Below are positions 6,294-14,380 of a DNA stretch of 16,073 bases, one piece after another; position 1 is the first letter of the stretch, and each line of letters opens with the position of its first letter. Made by a program: the position numbers and the translations under genes. Source of the stretch: CALRGL01 sp964374035 (GTDB taxonomy: Bacteria > Patescibacteriota > Patescibacteriia > UBA9934 > GWF2-40-263); the NCBI GenBank assembly GCA_964374035.1, contig CAYJWY010000023.1, positions 1 through 16,073 of the forward strand, read 5' to 3'. A model generated the notes under the pieces. That model made no database searches. It was given only the letters and a program-made list of their open reading frames with translations, and had not been told where the DNA came from.

Positions 6294-6334
6294 GTGGGTC
6301 CGTTTCCTCTTGGATCGGACCCACGTTTTCTTCT
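6294..6334 (+). terminator. Intrinsic terminator closing the accessory block
   Basis: GTGGGTCCG (6294-6302) and CGGACCCAC (6316-6324) form a perfect 9-bp stem with a 13-nt loop, followed by GTTTTCTTCT. It begins 9 nt after the stop codon of the 592-residue gene. Confidence 0.85.
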
Positions 6335-6367
6335 AGCGATAAGTTCACTTGTCGCGTGAAGAGAAGA

Positions 6368-6396
6368 TTGATTCATTGTTACGAAGGGAATACAAT
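6368..6396 (+). promoter_or_regulatory. Promoter in the region upstream of rpoB
   Basis: TTGATT at 6368-6373, a 17-nt spacer and TACAAT at 6391-6396. The expected start is near 6403. No sizeable gene follows before rpoB, so it drives either a long rpoB leader, a small RNA, or the tiny ORF at 6507. Confidence 0.5.
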
Positions 6397-6506
6397 AGAA
6401 GGGAAGATTTCCTTTAGAAGGCTGCAAATTGAGGCACGGTTTGTCGAATAAAAATCGCGAGCAAAATCTCTCTCCTCTGTTCGCCCGAGCGAAAGCGAAG
6501 GTGGAC

Positions 6507-6608
6507 ATGCTCAAACGTTTTTACGCGAACATCCCCGTCCTTGGTTTGCAGCCTTTTGAAGACAATCGTGCTTATCCACAGTCTCTTGACGATAAAAATA
6601 TGCCATGA
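6507..6608 (+). CDS. Doubtful 33-residue ORF before rpoB
   Basis: ATG with GAAGG 5 nt upstream encodes a 33-residue peptide beginning MLKRFYANIPVLG and ending in TGA. It lies about 100 nt after the promoter at 6368-6396, and its end overlaps the next promoter. No known similarity. Listed because the 6335-6943 interval has no other coding candidate. Confidence 0.22.
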   Translation: MLKRFYANIPVLGLQPFEDNRAYPQSLDDKNMP

Positions 6609-6614
6609 TAAGCT
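6586..6614 (+). promoter_or_regulatory. Probable promoter of the rpoBC operon
   Basis: TTGACG at 6586-6591, a 17-nt spacer, and TAAGCT at 6609-6614 directly preceded by TGA (extended -10). The -10 hexamer itself is weak, compensated by the good -35 and TG motif. It gives a leader of roughly 320 nt before rpoB. Confidence 0.45.
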
Positions 6615-6636
6615 CGCTCCTGCATTCGCGCATTGC

Positions 6637-6764
6637 TTCGCTAACCTTAGCGAAACTTGACGTAACCCGTCGCTAAAGCTATGGGTTACAAGCGATCTAC
6701 CTCGTATACGGCCGATATGTCAACCGGGTATGCATCTAAGAAACGAGAACGTTGCAATGTTCTC
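6637..6764 (+). promoter_or_regulatory. Hairpin series in the rpoB leader
   Basis: Three palindromes occur in order: TTCGCTAA/TTAGCGAA (6637-6644, 6647-6654), GTAACCC/GGGTTAC (6662-6668, 6683-6689), and a 20-nt quasi-palindrome with GAGAAC at 6745-6750 and GTTCTC at 6759-6764. They could be protein-binding sites in DNA or stem-loops in the mRNA. No known ribosomal or rpoB leader motif is recognised. Confidence 0.5.
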
Positions 6765-6817
6765 ACACCCAATTTCTTCAGATGATTACTCATAGCGATA
6801 AAACAAATAACTAGAAG

Positions 6818-6846
6818 CAGCCGAAAACGGCCTGTTTTTTGTTTTT
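6818..6846 (+). terminator. Terminator-like hairpin before rpoB
   Basis: CAGCCG (6818-6823) pairs with CGGCCTG (6828-6834, one bulged C) around an AAAA loop, followed by T6-G-T5. It sits on the rpoB strand about 100 nt before the start codon. It could end an upstream RNA or act as an attenuator of rpoBC. A 10-codon frame (6782-6814) ends just before it but has no SD. Confidence 0.6.
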
Positions 6847-6871
6847 ATCTGTTCATTCTGTTCAACCTTTA

Positions 6872-6932
6872 TCACTTATCACTCCCCAACTTTGTCACTC
6901 CCTCCCTCCCTCACTATTGTCACTTCCTCACT
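6872..6932 (+). repeat. Pyrimidine-rich tract with six TCACT copies upstream of rpoB
   Basis: TCACT begins at 6872, 6879, 6895, 6911, 6920 and 6928 within an almost pure C/T stretch that also contains CCCTCCCTCCC and, nearer the ATG, CCCCCC. This is the opposite of an SD sequence. The complementary strand has several G-runs. Function unknown. Confidence 0.6.
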
Positions 6933-6943
6933 CTCCCCCCACT

Positions 6944-9900
6944 ATGCCCATCTACCGACGCACCCAGATTAAGTCCCGTGAACGTAAGGCTTTCACCTCC
7001 ATTCCAGACGCCATGGACGTGCCAGACCTCATCGAGGTCCAGCGGCGCTCCTATCGTTGGTTTTACGACGAGGGGGTTCGTGAGCTGTTTCAAGAAATCG
7101 CCCCGATTCGCGACTTTATCGGTCGTGATCTTGAGTTGTATTTCGACGATTACTACCTCGACGAGCCAAAGTTTGATGAGGCAACGTCTCGTGCAAAGAA
7201 CGTGACGTTTGAGGCGCCGCTTCGCGTGAAGACGCGCCTCGTGAACCTTCGCACCAAGACCGTGAAGGAACAAGAAATCTACCTCGGCGATTTGCCAATC
7301 ATGACGCCACGAGGAACCTTCGTCATTAACGGTGTCGAGCGCGTTGTTGTTTCACAGCTCGTGCGTTCAGCTGGTGCCTTTTTTACCGCAGAAGTGTATC
7401 GCGGCCGCCGTTACTACGGCGCAAAAATCATTCCAAACCGCGGAGCCTGGCTCGAGTTTGAAACCGATCCAAAGAATGTCATCTGGGTAAAGATCGATCG
7501 TAAACGCAAAGTCCCCGTGACCGCGCTTCTTCGCGCGTTCGGCATTTCCGACAACGATTCCATCTCGGCGTTGTTTACCGACATCGACACCCACCCAACC
7601 AACCATTACATCGAAGCCACACTCAACAAGGATCCATCCAACAACGAAGACGAGGGATTGATCGAAGTGTACAAACGCATCCGCCCAGGCGATCGCGCAA
7701 CGGCTGACAACGCAAAGGGCTTGATTCACTCGATGTTTTTCAACTTCGATCGCTACGATCTTGGAAAAGTTGGACGTTACAAGTTTAATTTGCGTTTTGA
7801 CGATCCAACAACAGAAGAAGCGGTCGGACCAGAAGAGAATCGTATTTTGACCAAGGCCGATCTCGTGAAAATTATTCGCGAGGTGATTCGCTTGAACATT
7901 GAACAAGGCGAACCTGATGACGTCGACCACCTTGGCAACCGCCGTGTGCGAGCTGTAGGTGAGCTTATTCAGGGTCGATTCCGCGTAGGTCTCGCGCGTA
8001 TGGAGCGCATCGTGAAGGATCGCATGAGTACGCAAGACATCGACGCCCTTACGCCCGGTCGTCTTATCAATGCTCGCCCAGTCATCGGTGCGATCCGCGA
8101 GTTTTTCATGAGCTCCCAGCTTTCCCAGTTCATGGACCAGACCAATCCGCTCGCCGAGCTCGAACACAAGCGCCGTCTCTCTGCGATGGGTCCTGGTGGA
8201 CTTTCTCGTGAGCGCGCCGGCTTCGAGGTCCGCGACGTTCACCCAACCCACTACGGCCGTATTTGTCCGATCGCCACACCTGAGGGACCAAACATTGGTT
8301 TGATTGGTCACTTGGCGTCCTATGCGATTATCAACGACTACGGCTTCATTGAAGCGCCGTATCGAAAAGTCGTAAAAGAAGAAAAGGACGGCAAGATGGT
8401 CGCGCGTATCACCGACGATATTGAATATATCAACGCCTTTAAAGAAGAGCGCTCCATTACGGTTCCGGCAACGGTTCCCGTGGACAAGGACGGATACTTC
8501 ACGCAGGAGTTCGTGGGAGCGCGAAAGTTCGGAGAGCCAAAAATCGTTCGACAAGAAGAGGTCGACTACATGGATGTTTCGAGCAAACAAATCGTTTCGA
8601 TCGGCACCGCGCTTATTCCGTTTCTTGAGCACGACGACGCGACGCGCGCCCTCATGGGAACGAACATGCAACGCCAGGCTGTGCCCACCATCAAGCCGGA
8701 CGCGCCGATTATTGGAACCGGTGTGGAGCGACGCGCCGCGCGTGACTCCGGCCACGTCGTGATCGCCGAGCAAACAGGCGTCATCTCAAAGGTGAATGGC
8801 TTTGGCATTGAAATTACGGACAAAGACAACAACGTCAATCGCTACGACTTGAAGAAGTTTTTGCGATCGAACAACTCCACTTCCATCAACCAACGCCCAG
8901 TGGTTGATATCAACCAGAAGATTACCAAGGGCGATGTCATCGCGGACTCCTCTGCGGTGGATCACGGAGAGCTCGCGCTTGGTCAGAACTGTCTGGTCGC
9001 GTTCATGTCGTGGGACGGATACAACTACGAAGACGCGGTTATTATTTCCGAGCGTCTCGTGCATGACGATCGCTTCACCTCTGTTCACATCGAGCACTAC
9101 ACGATGGATGTGCGCGACACCAAGCTTGGTCCCGAAGTGGTGACGAGCGACATTCCAAATGTCTCTGAAGAAAAATTAAAAAATCTCGACTCCGAAGGAA
9201 TTGTGCGTGTCGGTGCGGAAGTAAAATCCGGTGATATTCTCGTTGGAAAGATCACGCCAAAAGGAGAGACCGAACTTTCTGCGGAAGAGAAATTGCTTCG
9301 CGCCATCTTCGGTGAAAAGGCTCGCGACGTGCGCGACAGCTCGCTCTACATGGATCACCGCGAGCACGGCAAGGTTGTCGATATCACGATCTTCTCGCGC
9401 GAGGCAGGAGACAAGCTTTCTCCTGGCGTTATCAAGTCGATTCAGATTACGGTTGCCGACCTTCGTAAAATTCAAGCCGGTGACAAGGTCGCAGGTCGCC
9501 ACGGAAACAAGGGTGTTATTTCAAAGATCGTTCCCATCGCAGACATGCCGTTTTTGGCAGACGGAACGCCAGCGGACGTGATCTTAACGCCACTGGGTGT
9601 TGTCTCGCGTATGAACCTCGGACAGATTCTCGAGGTTCACTTGGGCCTTGCCGCAAACGCGCTTGGCTACAACGTGAAGACGCCTGTGCTTGATGGGGTT
9701 TCCTTCGAAGATATTCAAAATGAACTTGAACGCGCGGGCCTTCCACGCGAAGCGCAGATGCCGCTCTTTGACGGACGTAGCGGTGAGAAGTTTGAAAATC
9801 CGGTCACACTCGGCTACATGTACATTTTGAAGCTCTCGCACATGGTCGAGGACAAGATGCACCAACGATCCATCGGTCCCTACTCGCTCATCACCCAACA

Positions 9901-10204
9901 GCCGCTTGGAGGTAAGGCGCAGTTTGGTGGACAGCGCTTCGGAGAAATGGAAGTTTGGGCGCTTGAAGCGTACGGCGCATCGCACACCTTGCAAGAAATT
10001 CTCACGATCAAATCCGATGACGTTCCAGGTCGTTCAAAAGCTTACGAATCCATCATCAAGGGTGAACCAATTCGCAAAGTGAACATTCCAGAATCATTCA
10101 ACGTGCTCGTGCGAGAACTCAAGGGACTCTGTCTCGATGTCGAGCTTCTCAAAGACGGCGTAAAGGTCGATTTGCCAGGCGAGAAAGGATCGGTAGCAAA
10201 ATAA
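6944..10204 (+). CDS. rpoB: DNA-directed RNA polymerase subunit beta
   Basis: Beta subunit of RNA polymerase, forming with beta' the active-site cleft. The protein is 1086 residues, shorter than E. coli RpoB (1342), as is usual for reduced lineages lacking insertions. The rifampicin-pocket segment at about residues 390-420 keeps D398, H408, R411 and S413 (E. coli D516, H526, R529, S531). The motif PTHYGRICPIATPEGPNIGL follows. GDKVAGRHGNKG at 846-857 carries the active-site lysines K848 and K856. The C-terminal GGKAQFGGQRFGEMEVWAL segment that contacts beta' is intact. ATG 6944 is chosen; the frame stays open 35 codons further upstream, but that stretch is low-complexity pyrimidine sequence. 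No SD is present. rpoC follows after 86 nt in one operon. No intein is seen. Confidence 0.98.
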   Translation: MPIYRRTQIKSRERKAFTSIPDAMDVPDLIEVQRRSYRWFYDEGVRELFQEIAPIRDFIGRDLELYFDDYYLDEPKFDEATSRAKNVTFEAPLRVKTRLVNLRTKTVKEQEIYLGDLPIMTPRGTFVINGVERVVVSQLVRSAGAFFTAEVYRGRRYYGAKIIPNRGAWLEFETDPKNVIWVKIDRKRKVPVTALLRAFGISDNDSISALFTDIDTHPTNHYIEATLNKDPSNNEDEGLIEVYKRIRPGDRATADNAKGLIHSMFFNFDRYDLGKVGRYKFNLRFDDPTTEEAVGPEENRILTKADLVKIIREVIRLNIEQGEPDDVDHLGNRRVRAVGELIQGRFRVGLARMERIVKDRMSTQDIDALTPGRLINARPVIGAIREFFMSSQLSQFMDQTNPLAELEHKRRLSAMGPGGLSRERAGFEVRDVHPTHYGRICPIATPEGPNIGLIGHLASYAIINDYGFIEAPYRKVVKEEKDGKMVARITDDIEYINAFKEERSITVPATVPVDKDGYFTQEFVGARKFGEPKIVRQEEVDYMDVSSKQIVSIGTALIPFLEHDDATRALMGTNMQRQAVPTIKPDAPIIGTGVERRAARDSGHVVIAEQTGVISKVNGFGIEITDKDNNVNRYDLKKFLRSNNSTSINQRPVVDINQKITKGDVIADSSAVDHGELALGQNCLVAFMSWDGYNYEDAVIISERLVHDDRFTSVHIEHYTMDVRDTKLGPEVVTSDIPNVSEEKLKNLDSEGIVRVGAEVKSGDILVGKITPKGETELSAEEKLLRAIFGEKARDVRDSSLYMDHREHGKVVDITIFSREAGDKLSPGVIKSIQITVADLRKIQAGDKVAGRHGNKGVISKIVPIADMPFLADGTPADVILTPLGVVSRMNLGQILEVHLGLAANALGYNVKTPVLDGVSFEDIQNELERAGLPREAQMPLFDGRSGEKFENPVTLGYMYILKLSHMVEDKMHQRSIGPYSLITQQPLGGKAQFGGQRFGEMEVWALEAYGASHTLQEILTIKSDDVPGRSKAYESIIKGEPIRKVNIPESFNVLVRELKGLCLDVELLKDGVKVDLPGEKGSVAK

Positions 10205-10207
10205 AAA

Positions 10208-10279
10208 GGGAGGGACCGGGGGCCAGGGACCAGGTGCCGGGTTAAAACCCCGGTCCCCGGCAGCCGGTCCCTGGCCCCC
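10208..10279 (+). promoter_or_regulatory. GC-rich intercistronic hairpin and G-run motif between rpoB and rpoC
   Basis: A perfect 14-bp inverted repeat joins 10218-10231 (GGGGGCCAGGGACC) and 10266-10279. Inside it, GCCGGG (10236-10241) pairs with CCCGGC (10256-10261), so nearly the whole spacer folds into one stable stem-loop. Four G-runs at 10208-10228 (G3-N1-G3-N3-G5-N3-G3) also fit a G-quadruplex pattern that would compete with the hairpin. No T-run follows. The stem ends 11 nt before the rpoC ATG, which has no SD. Confidence 0.7.
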
Positions 10280-10290
10280 CTTACAACTCT

Positions 10291-13200
10291 ATGTTTAAAA
10301 AACAAGACGCGCTCAAATCTACCGACTTCGACTCGATCCGACTGCGCCTCGCCTCACCGGACGTCATTCGTTCGTGGTCCTACGGGGAAGTGCAGAAGCC
10401 CGAGACGATTAACTACCGTACCCAGAAACCAGAAAAAACCGGTTTGTTCGCCGAAGAAATCTTTGGCCCGAGCAAGGACTGGGAATGTTATTGCGGCAAG
10501 TACAAGAAGATTCGCTACAAAGGAATCGTCTGTGACAAGTGTGGCGTGGAAGTCACCCACTCCATTGTTCGACGTGAGCGCATGGCCCACATCGAACTTG
10601 CCTGCCCAATCACGCACATTTGGTTTTTGCGCGGCGTTCCATCCAAAATCGGAACCGTGCTGGATTTGTCCATCCAAAATCTTGAAAAAATTATTTATTT
10701 CGCAAGCTTCTTAATTACCGACGTAAACGAAGAAGCCAAGGAACAGACGCTCGAGCAGGTGAAGCAGGAACGCAAGAGTAAGCAGAACATGATCGAAGGA
10801 GAGTTCAAGCGCGACATGGGACGCCTCGCGCAAAAGTACGGCGAGGACGCAAAGGCGATCGCAAACGAATCCAAGCGTCTCGCGGAGATTCGAGACGCGA
10901 AGGTGGAAGAGCTGGAAGAAGATTTCGAACAGGTTCTAGAAGAGCTCAAGGACTTGAAGGTGATGTCGATTATTTCAGAACAGCGTTACCACGAGTGGTC
11001 GCTCAAGTATGGTCACATCTTTGACGCAAAGATCGGCGCAAGCGCGGTCAAGGAGATGTTGAATCGCATCAACGTGGAGGCGACGATGAAGGAGCTTGAG
11101 GACGAGCTCACGGATGCAACAAAGACAAAGCGTGATCGCTTGTTGCGCCGACTCAAACTTTTGAAGTCGCTCCACATCAATGGCATTCTGCCAAGCTGGA
11201 TGGTGCTTGAAGTCGTTCCAATTATTCCACCAGACTTGCGCCCAATGGTTCCGCTCGACGGTGGTCGATTCGCAACGTCCGACTTGAACGATCTCTATCG
11301 CCGCGTCATCAACCGCAATAATCGTCTCAAGCGTTTGTTTGAGCTCAACGCACCGGAAGTGATTTCTCGAAACGAGAAACGCATGTTGCAAGAAGCGGTC
11401 GATGCGCTCATCGACAACAGCGCGCGTCACTCGAAGACCGTCATTGCCGCAACCGGAAAGAAGCGCCAACTCAAGTCACTCGCCGACCAGCTCAAAGGAA
11501 AGCAAGGTCGCTTCCGTCAGAACTTGCTTGGTAAGCGTATCGACTATTCCGGTCGTTCCGTGATTGTTGTGGGTCCGCACTTGCACCTCGACCAGTGCGG
11601 TATTCCAAAGAAGATGGCGCTCGAGTTGTTCAAGCCGTTCGTGATTTCAAAATTGATCGAACGTGAGTACGTTCATAACATTCGCAGTGCAAACAAGTTT
11701 ATCGAGTCGGATCGCTCGGAGACGTGGGACATTCTTGAAGAGGTGATTAAAGACGCCTTCGTCTTGCTCAACCGCGCGCCAACGCTTCACCGTCTTGGTA
11801 TCCAAGCCTTCCGCCCAACCTTGATCGAAGGAAAAGCCATTCAGTTGCACCCGCTCGTCTGTGACGCGTACAACGCGGACTTCGACGGGGACCAAATGGC
11901 TGTGCACGTGCCGCTCACGCAAGAAGCCCGAGCCGAGGCGCGCGAGATCATGCTCGCCACAAAGAACTTGCTCAAGCCTGCGCACGGTGGGCCGGTTGCC
12001 ACACCTGGAAAAGATATCGCCTGGGGCATCTTCTATCTCACGATGGAACTTCTCGCGAAGCCGGAAGATTGGAAGACCGTTCCATGGTTTGCTTCAGAAA
12101 GCGATGCCATCTACGCGGTAAACATCGGTAGTCTTAAGTGGCGCGACTGGGTTGTTGTACGTCTTGAAAGCGGCGAGAAAATTCTCACCACGCCAGGGCG
12201 CGTGCTTGTCAACCAAGAGTTTCCAATCGAGGTGCCGTACATGAACCAGATTCTGGGAAAGAAGGAACTCGCAAACATCGTAAAATATTACTTGGAACTT
12301 CACGGCTCAGAAAAAACATCCGCCTTCCTTGATGATTTAAAAGAACTTGGATTCGCGTATTCTACACAGTCCGGATATTCATGGGCTATGGCCATTTTGC
12401 CTGACATCACGAGTAAGCCGACTCTGCTTGCCGAAGGAGATAAGCGTGTACAAGAGGTTGAAGAATATTTTGCTCAAGGACTGCTCACAGGAACCGAGCG
12501 CCACAGCTCGATTATCAAAGTCTGGAACGAAATCAAGGACCGCATTGCGGAAGATTCCAAGAAAGCCCTGCCAAAAGACAATCCTGCCTACACGATGATC
12601 GAATCGGGCGCGCGTGGATCTTGGGGACAGATGACACAGATGGTTGGTATGAAGGGACTTGTATCAAACCCAACCGGAGAAGTTATTGAGCTTCCTGTGA
12701 AGTCTTCCTTTAAGGAGGGCTACGACGTGCTCGAGTTCTTTATTTCAAGTCACGGTGTGCGCAAAGGGTTGACCGACACCGCGCTTCGTACCGCAAACGC
12801 AGGATATCTCACACGCCGTCTCGTCGATGTTGCTCAAGATGTGATCGTGCGCGAAGAAGATTGTGGCGATGATAAGGGTGTTGTGATCACCAAGACGGAA
12901 TCAGACGAAATCGGTGAGCCGCTCATTATCCGTATCCTCGGACGCTACACGCTCTCGGACATCAAGAAACCGGGCGGACGCAAAGTGCTCGTCAAAGCGG
13001 GCGAGCTCATCAACGAAGTCGCTATTCGTGAAATCGAGGCGTCCGAGACTGGTCTTCAAGAAGCCCACATTCGTTCCGTCATGACGTGTCTGCTTCGTCG
13101 CGGTGTGTGCCAGAAGTGTTACGGCTACGATCTCGCGTACAACAAACTTGCCAAACTCGGAACCGCGGTCGGCATCATGGCCGCGCAATCGATCGGAGAG

Positions 13201-14322
13201 CCTGGAACCCAACTCACCATGCGTACCTTCCACACAGGAGGTGTCGCTGGAAAAGATATTACGCAGGGTCTTCCACGTGTCGAAGAACTCTTCGAAGCGC
13301 GTAACCCAAAGCAGAAGTCGATCATGAGCGAAGTGAGCGGAAAGGTCAGCCTTGAAACCGTTCAGCGCGAAATCGTGCAGGCGGGAACCGGCAAACAAAT
13401 TCTCGACATGCGCCCGGGTCAGAAGACGGTGAAGGTCTTACACGCCTCGGTTGATGAAGAAGTGTACAGCTGTGGCAAGACCGGCGACATTCTCGTGAAG
13501 GTTGGCGACAAGGTCAAAGCAGGCCAAGTGCTCGCGAAGAAGGGAAGTGGTACCGCGATTGAATCGGAAGTTGATGGGCACGTGTCGGCCGTGAAAGACG
13601 GCTCGGTCACGGTTGTTCACGAATCCGAGAAGTTGCGCGAATACATCATCCCGCCAGGCTACACGCTCTACGTCAAAGATGGCGATGAAGTGCAAGCCGG
13701 AGATTCGCTCACCGACGGAAATTTAGACCTCCAACTTCTGTTCAAGTACAAAGGTCAAGACGCCGTGCAGAAGTACTTGTCCAAAGAAATTCAATTCATC
13801 TATTCGAGCCAGGGACAAAAGGTGAACAACAAGCACATCGAAGTTATTGTGCGACAAATGTTCTCGCGCGTGCGCGTGCTCGATCCGGGCGACACGGACT
13901 TGCTCCCTGGAGAAATCATTGAGAAGGCTACGTTCCTCGACGCCAACGACGAAGTCGAAAAGGGCGAAAAGGAAGCCGTGAGCGAACCGCTGTTCCTTGG
14001 TATTACAAAGATCTCGCTCTCGACCGATTCCTGGCTCTCAAGCGCTTCCTTCCAAGAAACCGCCAAAGTGCTCATCAACGCGGCGGTGACGGGAAAGATC
14101 GATCGCCTGGAAGGCCTCAAGGAAAACGTCATCATCGGACGCCTCATTCCTGCGGGAACCGGATTCAAGGACATGCAAGAAGTCCTGATCGGCCGCGTGA
14201 AAGAAGCGCGAGAAGAAGAGTTCGATCGCCGAAACGAGAGAGTGCTCGACGCGGAGATCAAAGAAACCTTCGCGAAGAATGCGGTTGTAGAAGAGGGAAC
14301 GGAAGCCGCGTCGGAGATGTAA
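10291..14322 (+). CDS. rpoC: DNA-directed RNA polymerase subunit beta'
   Basis: Largest RNA polymerase subunit, carrying the catalytic Mg2+ site; 1343 residues. The N-terminal zinc site has C66, C68, C81 and C84. The catalytic loop NADFDGDQM at 528-536 contains the three Asp residues D530, D532 and D534. The second zinc site is C858, C933, C940 and C943, with the same spacing between the last three as in E. coli. The bridge-helix/trigger-loop region includes AAQSIGEPGTQLTMRTFHTGG from about 964. A charged, probably coiled-coil stretch at about 145-220 follows the N-terminal region. The C-terminal half contains a beta-rich, carboxyl-like segment around 1050-1140. The start matches the usual N-terminus, but no SD is visible. 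It is second in the operon after rpoB and is followed by an intrinsic terminator. Confidence 0.98.
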   Translation: MFKKQDALKSTDFDSIRLRLASPDVIRSWSYGEVQKPETINYRTQKPEKTGLFAEEIFGPSKDWECYCGKYKKIRYKGIVCDKCGVEVTHSIVRRERMAHIELACPITHIWFLRGVPSKIGTVLDLSIQNLEKIIYFASFLITDVNEEAKEQTLEQVKQERKSKQNMIEGEFKRDMGRLAQKYGEDAKAIANESKRLAEIRDAKVEELEEDFEQVLEELKDLKVMSIISEQRYHEWSLKYGHIFDAKIGASAVKEMLNRINVEATMKELEDELTDATKTKRDRLLRRLKLLKSLHINGILPSWMVLEVVPIIPPDLRPMVPLDGGRFATSDLNDLYRRVINRNNRLKRLFELNAPEVISRNEKRMLQEAVDALIDNSARHSKTVIAATGKKRQLKSLADQLKGKQGRFRQNLLGKRIDYSGRSVIVVGPHLHLDQCGIPKKMALELFKPFVISKLIEREYVHNIRSANKFIESDRSETWDILEEVIKDAFVLLNRAPTLHRLGIQAFRPTLIEGKAIQLHPLVCDAYNADFDGDQMAVHVPLTQEARAEAREIMLATKNLLKPAHGGPVATPGKDIAWGIFYLTMELLAKPEDWKTVPWFASESDAIYAVNIGSLKWRDWVVVRLESGEKILTTPGRVLVNQEFPIEVPYMNQILGKKELANIVKYYLELHGSEKTSAFLDDLKELGFAYSTQSGYSWAMAILPDITSKPTLLAEGDKRVQEVEEYFAQGLLTGTERHSSIIKVWNEIKDRIAEDSKKALPKDNPAYTMIESGARGSWGQMTQMVGMKGLVSNPTGEVIELPVKSSFKEGYDVLEFFISSHGVRKGLTDTALRTANAGYLTRRLVDVAQDVIVREEDCGDDKGVVITKTESDEIGEPLIIRILGRYTLSDIKKPGGRKVLVKAGELINEVAIREIEASETGLQEAHIRSVMTCLLRRGVCQKCYGYDLAYNKLAKLGTAVGIMAAQSIGEPGTQLTMRTFHTGGVAGKDITQGLPRVEELFEARNPKQKSIMSEVSGKVSLETVQREIVQAGTGKQILDMRPGQKTVKVLHASVDEEVYSCGKTGDILVKVGDKVKAGQVLAKKGSGTAIESEVDGHVSAVKDGSVTVVHESEKLREYIIPPGYTLYVKDGDEVQAGDSLTDGNLDLQLLFKYKGQDAVQKYLSKEIQFIYSSQGQKVNNKHIEVIVRQMFSRVRVLDPGDTDLLPGEIIEKATFLDANDEVEKGEKEAVSEPLFLGITKISLSTDSWLSSASFQETAKVLINAAVTGKIDRLEGLKENVIIGRLIPAGTGFKDMQEVLIGRVKEAREEEFDRRNERVLDAEIKETFAKNAVVEEGTEAASEM

Positions 14323-14331
14323 ATACACAGA

Positions 14332-14364
14332 AACCACCCCGAGCTAAGCAGAGGGTGGTTTTTT
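14332..14364 (+). terminator. Intrinsic terminator of the rpoBC operon
   Basis: AACCACCC (14332-14339) and GGGTGGTT (14353-14360) form a perfect 8-bp stem with a 13-nt loop, followed by a run of T to 14364. It begins 10 nt after the rpoC stop. Confidence 0.9.
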
Positions 14365-14372
14365 GATAGAAT
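14364..14372 (+). promoter_or_regulatory. Extended -10 promoter overlapping the rpoC terminator end
   Basis: TGA-TAGAAT starts at the last T of the terminator tract and ends 8 nt before the ATG at 14381. The transcript would start 1-2 nt before that ATG, so it is nearly leaderless. No -35 box is evident, and none would be possible apart from the terminator stem. Confidence 0.45.
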
Positions 14373-14380
14373 TTCATCAC

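Noticed and set aside
5164..6348. A 394-codon minus-strand frame opposite the 592-residue gene
   Set aside because: It runs through the terminator of the plus-strand gene, has low-complexity Arg/Val content and no start signals; the repeats and Cys motifs make sense only on the plus strand.
6839..6943. N-terminal extension of RpoB by 35 codons
   Set aside because: The sequence is a pyrimidine-rich tract with repeats overlapping the T-run of a terminator-like hairpin, and RpoB families do not have such an extension.
7367..8773. A 468-codon minus-strand frame inside rpoB
   Set aside because: rpoB is unambiguous on the plus strand; this is a shadow of its codon bias.
6944..14322. Inteins or fusion of rpoB and rpoC
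   Set aside because: Conserved motifs run without interruption in both proteins and the genes are separated by 86 nt with stop and start codons.
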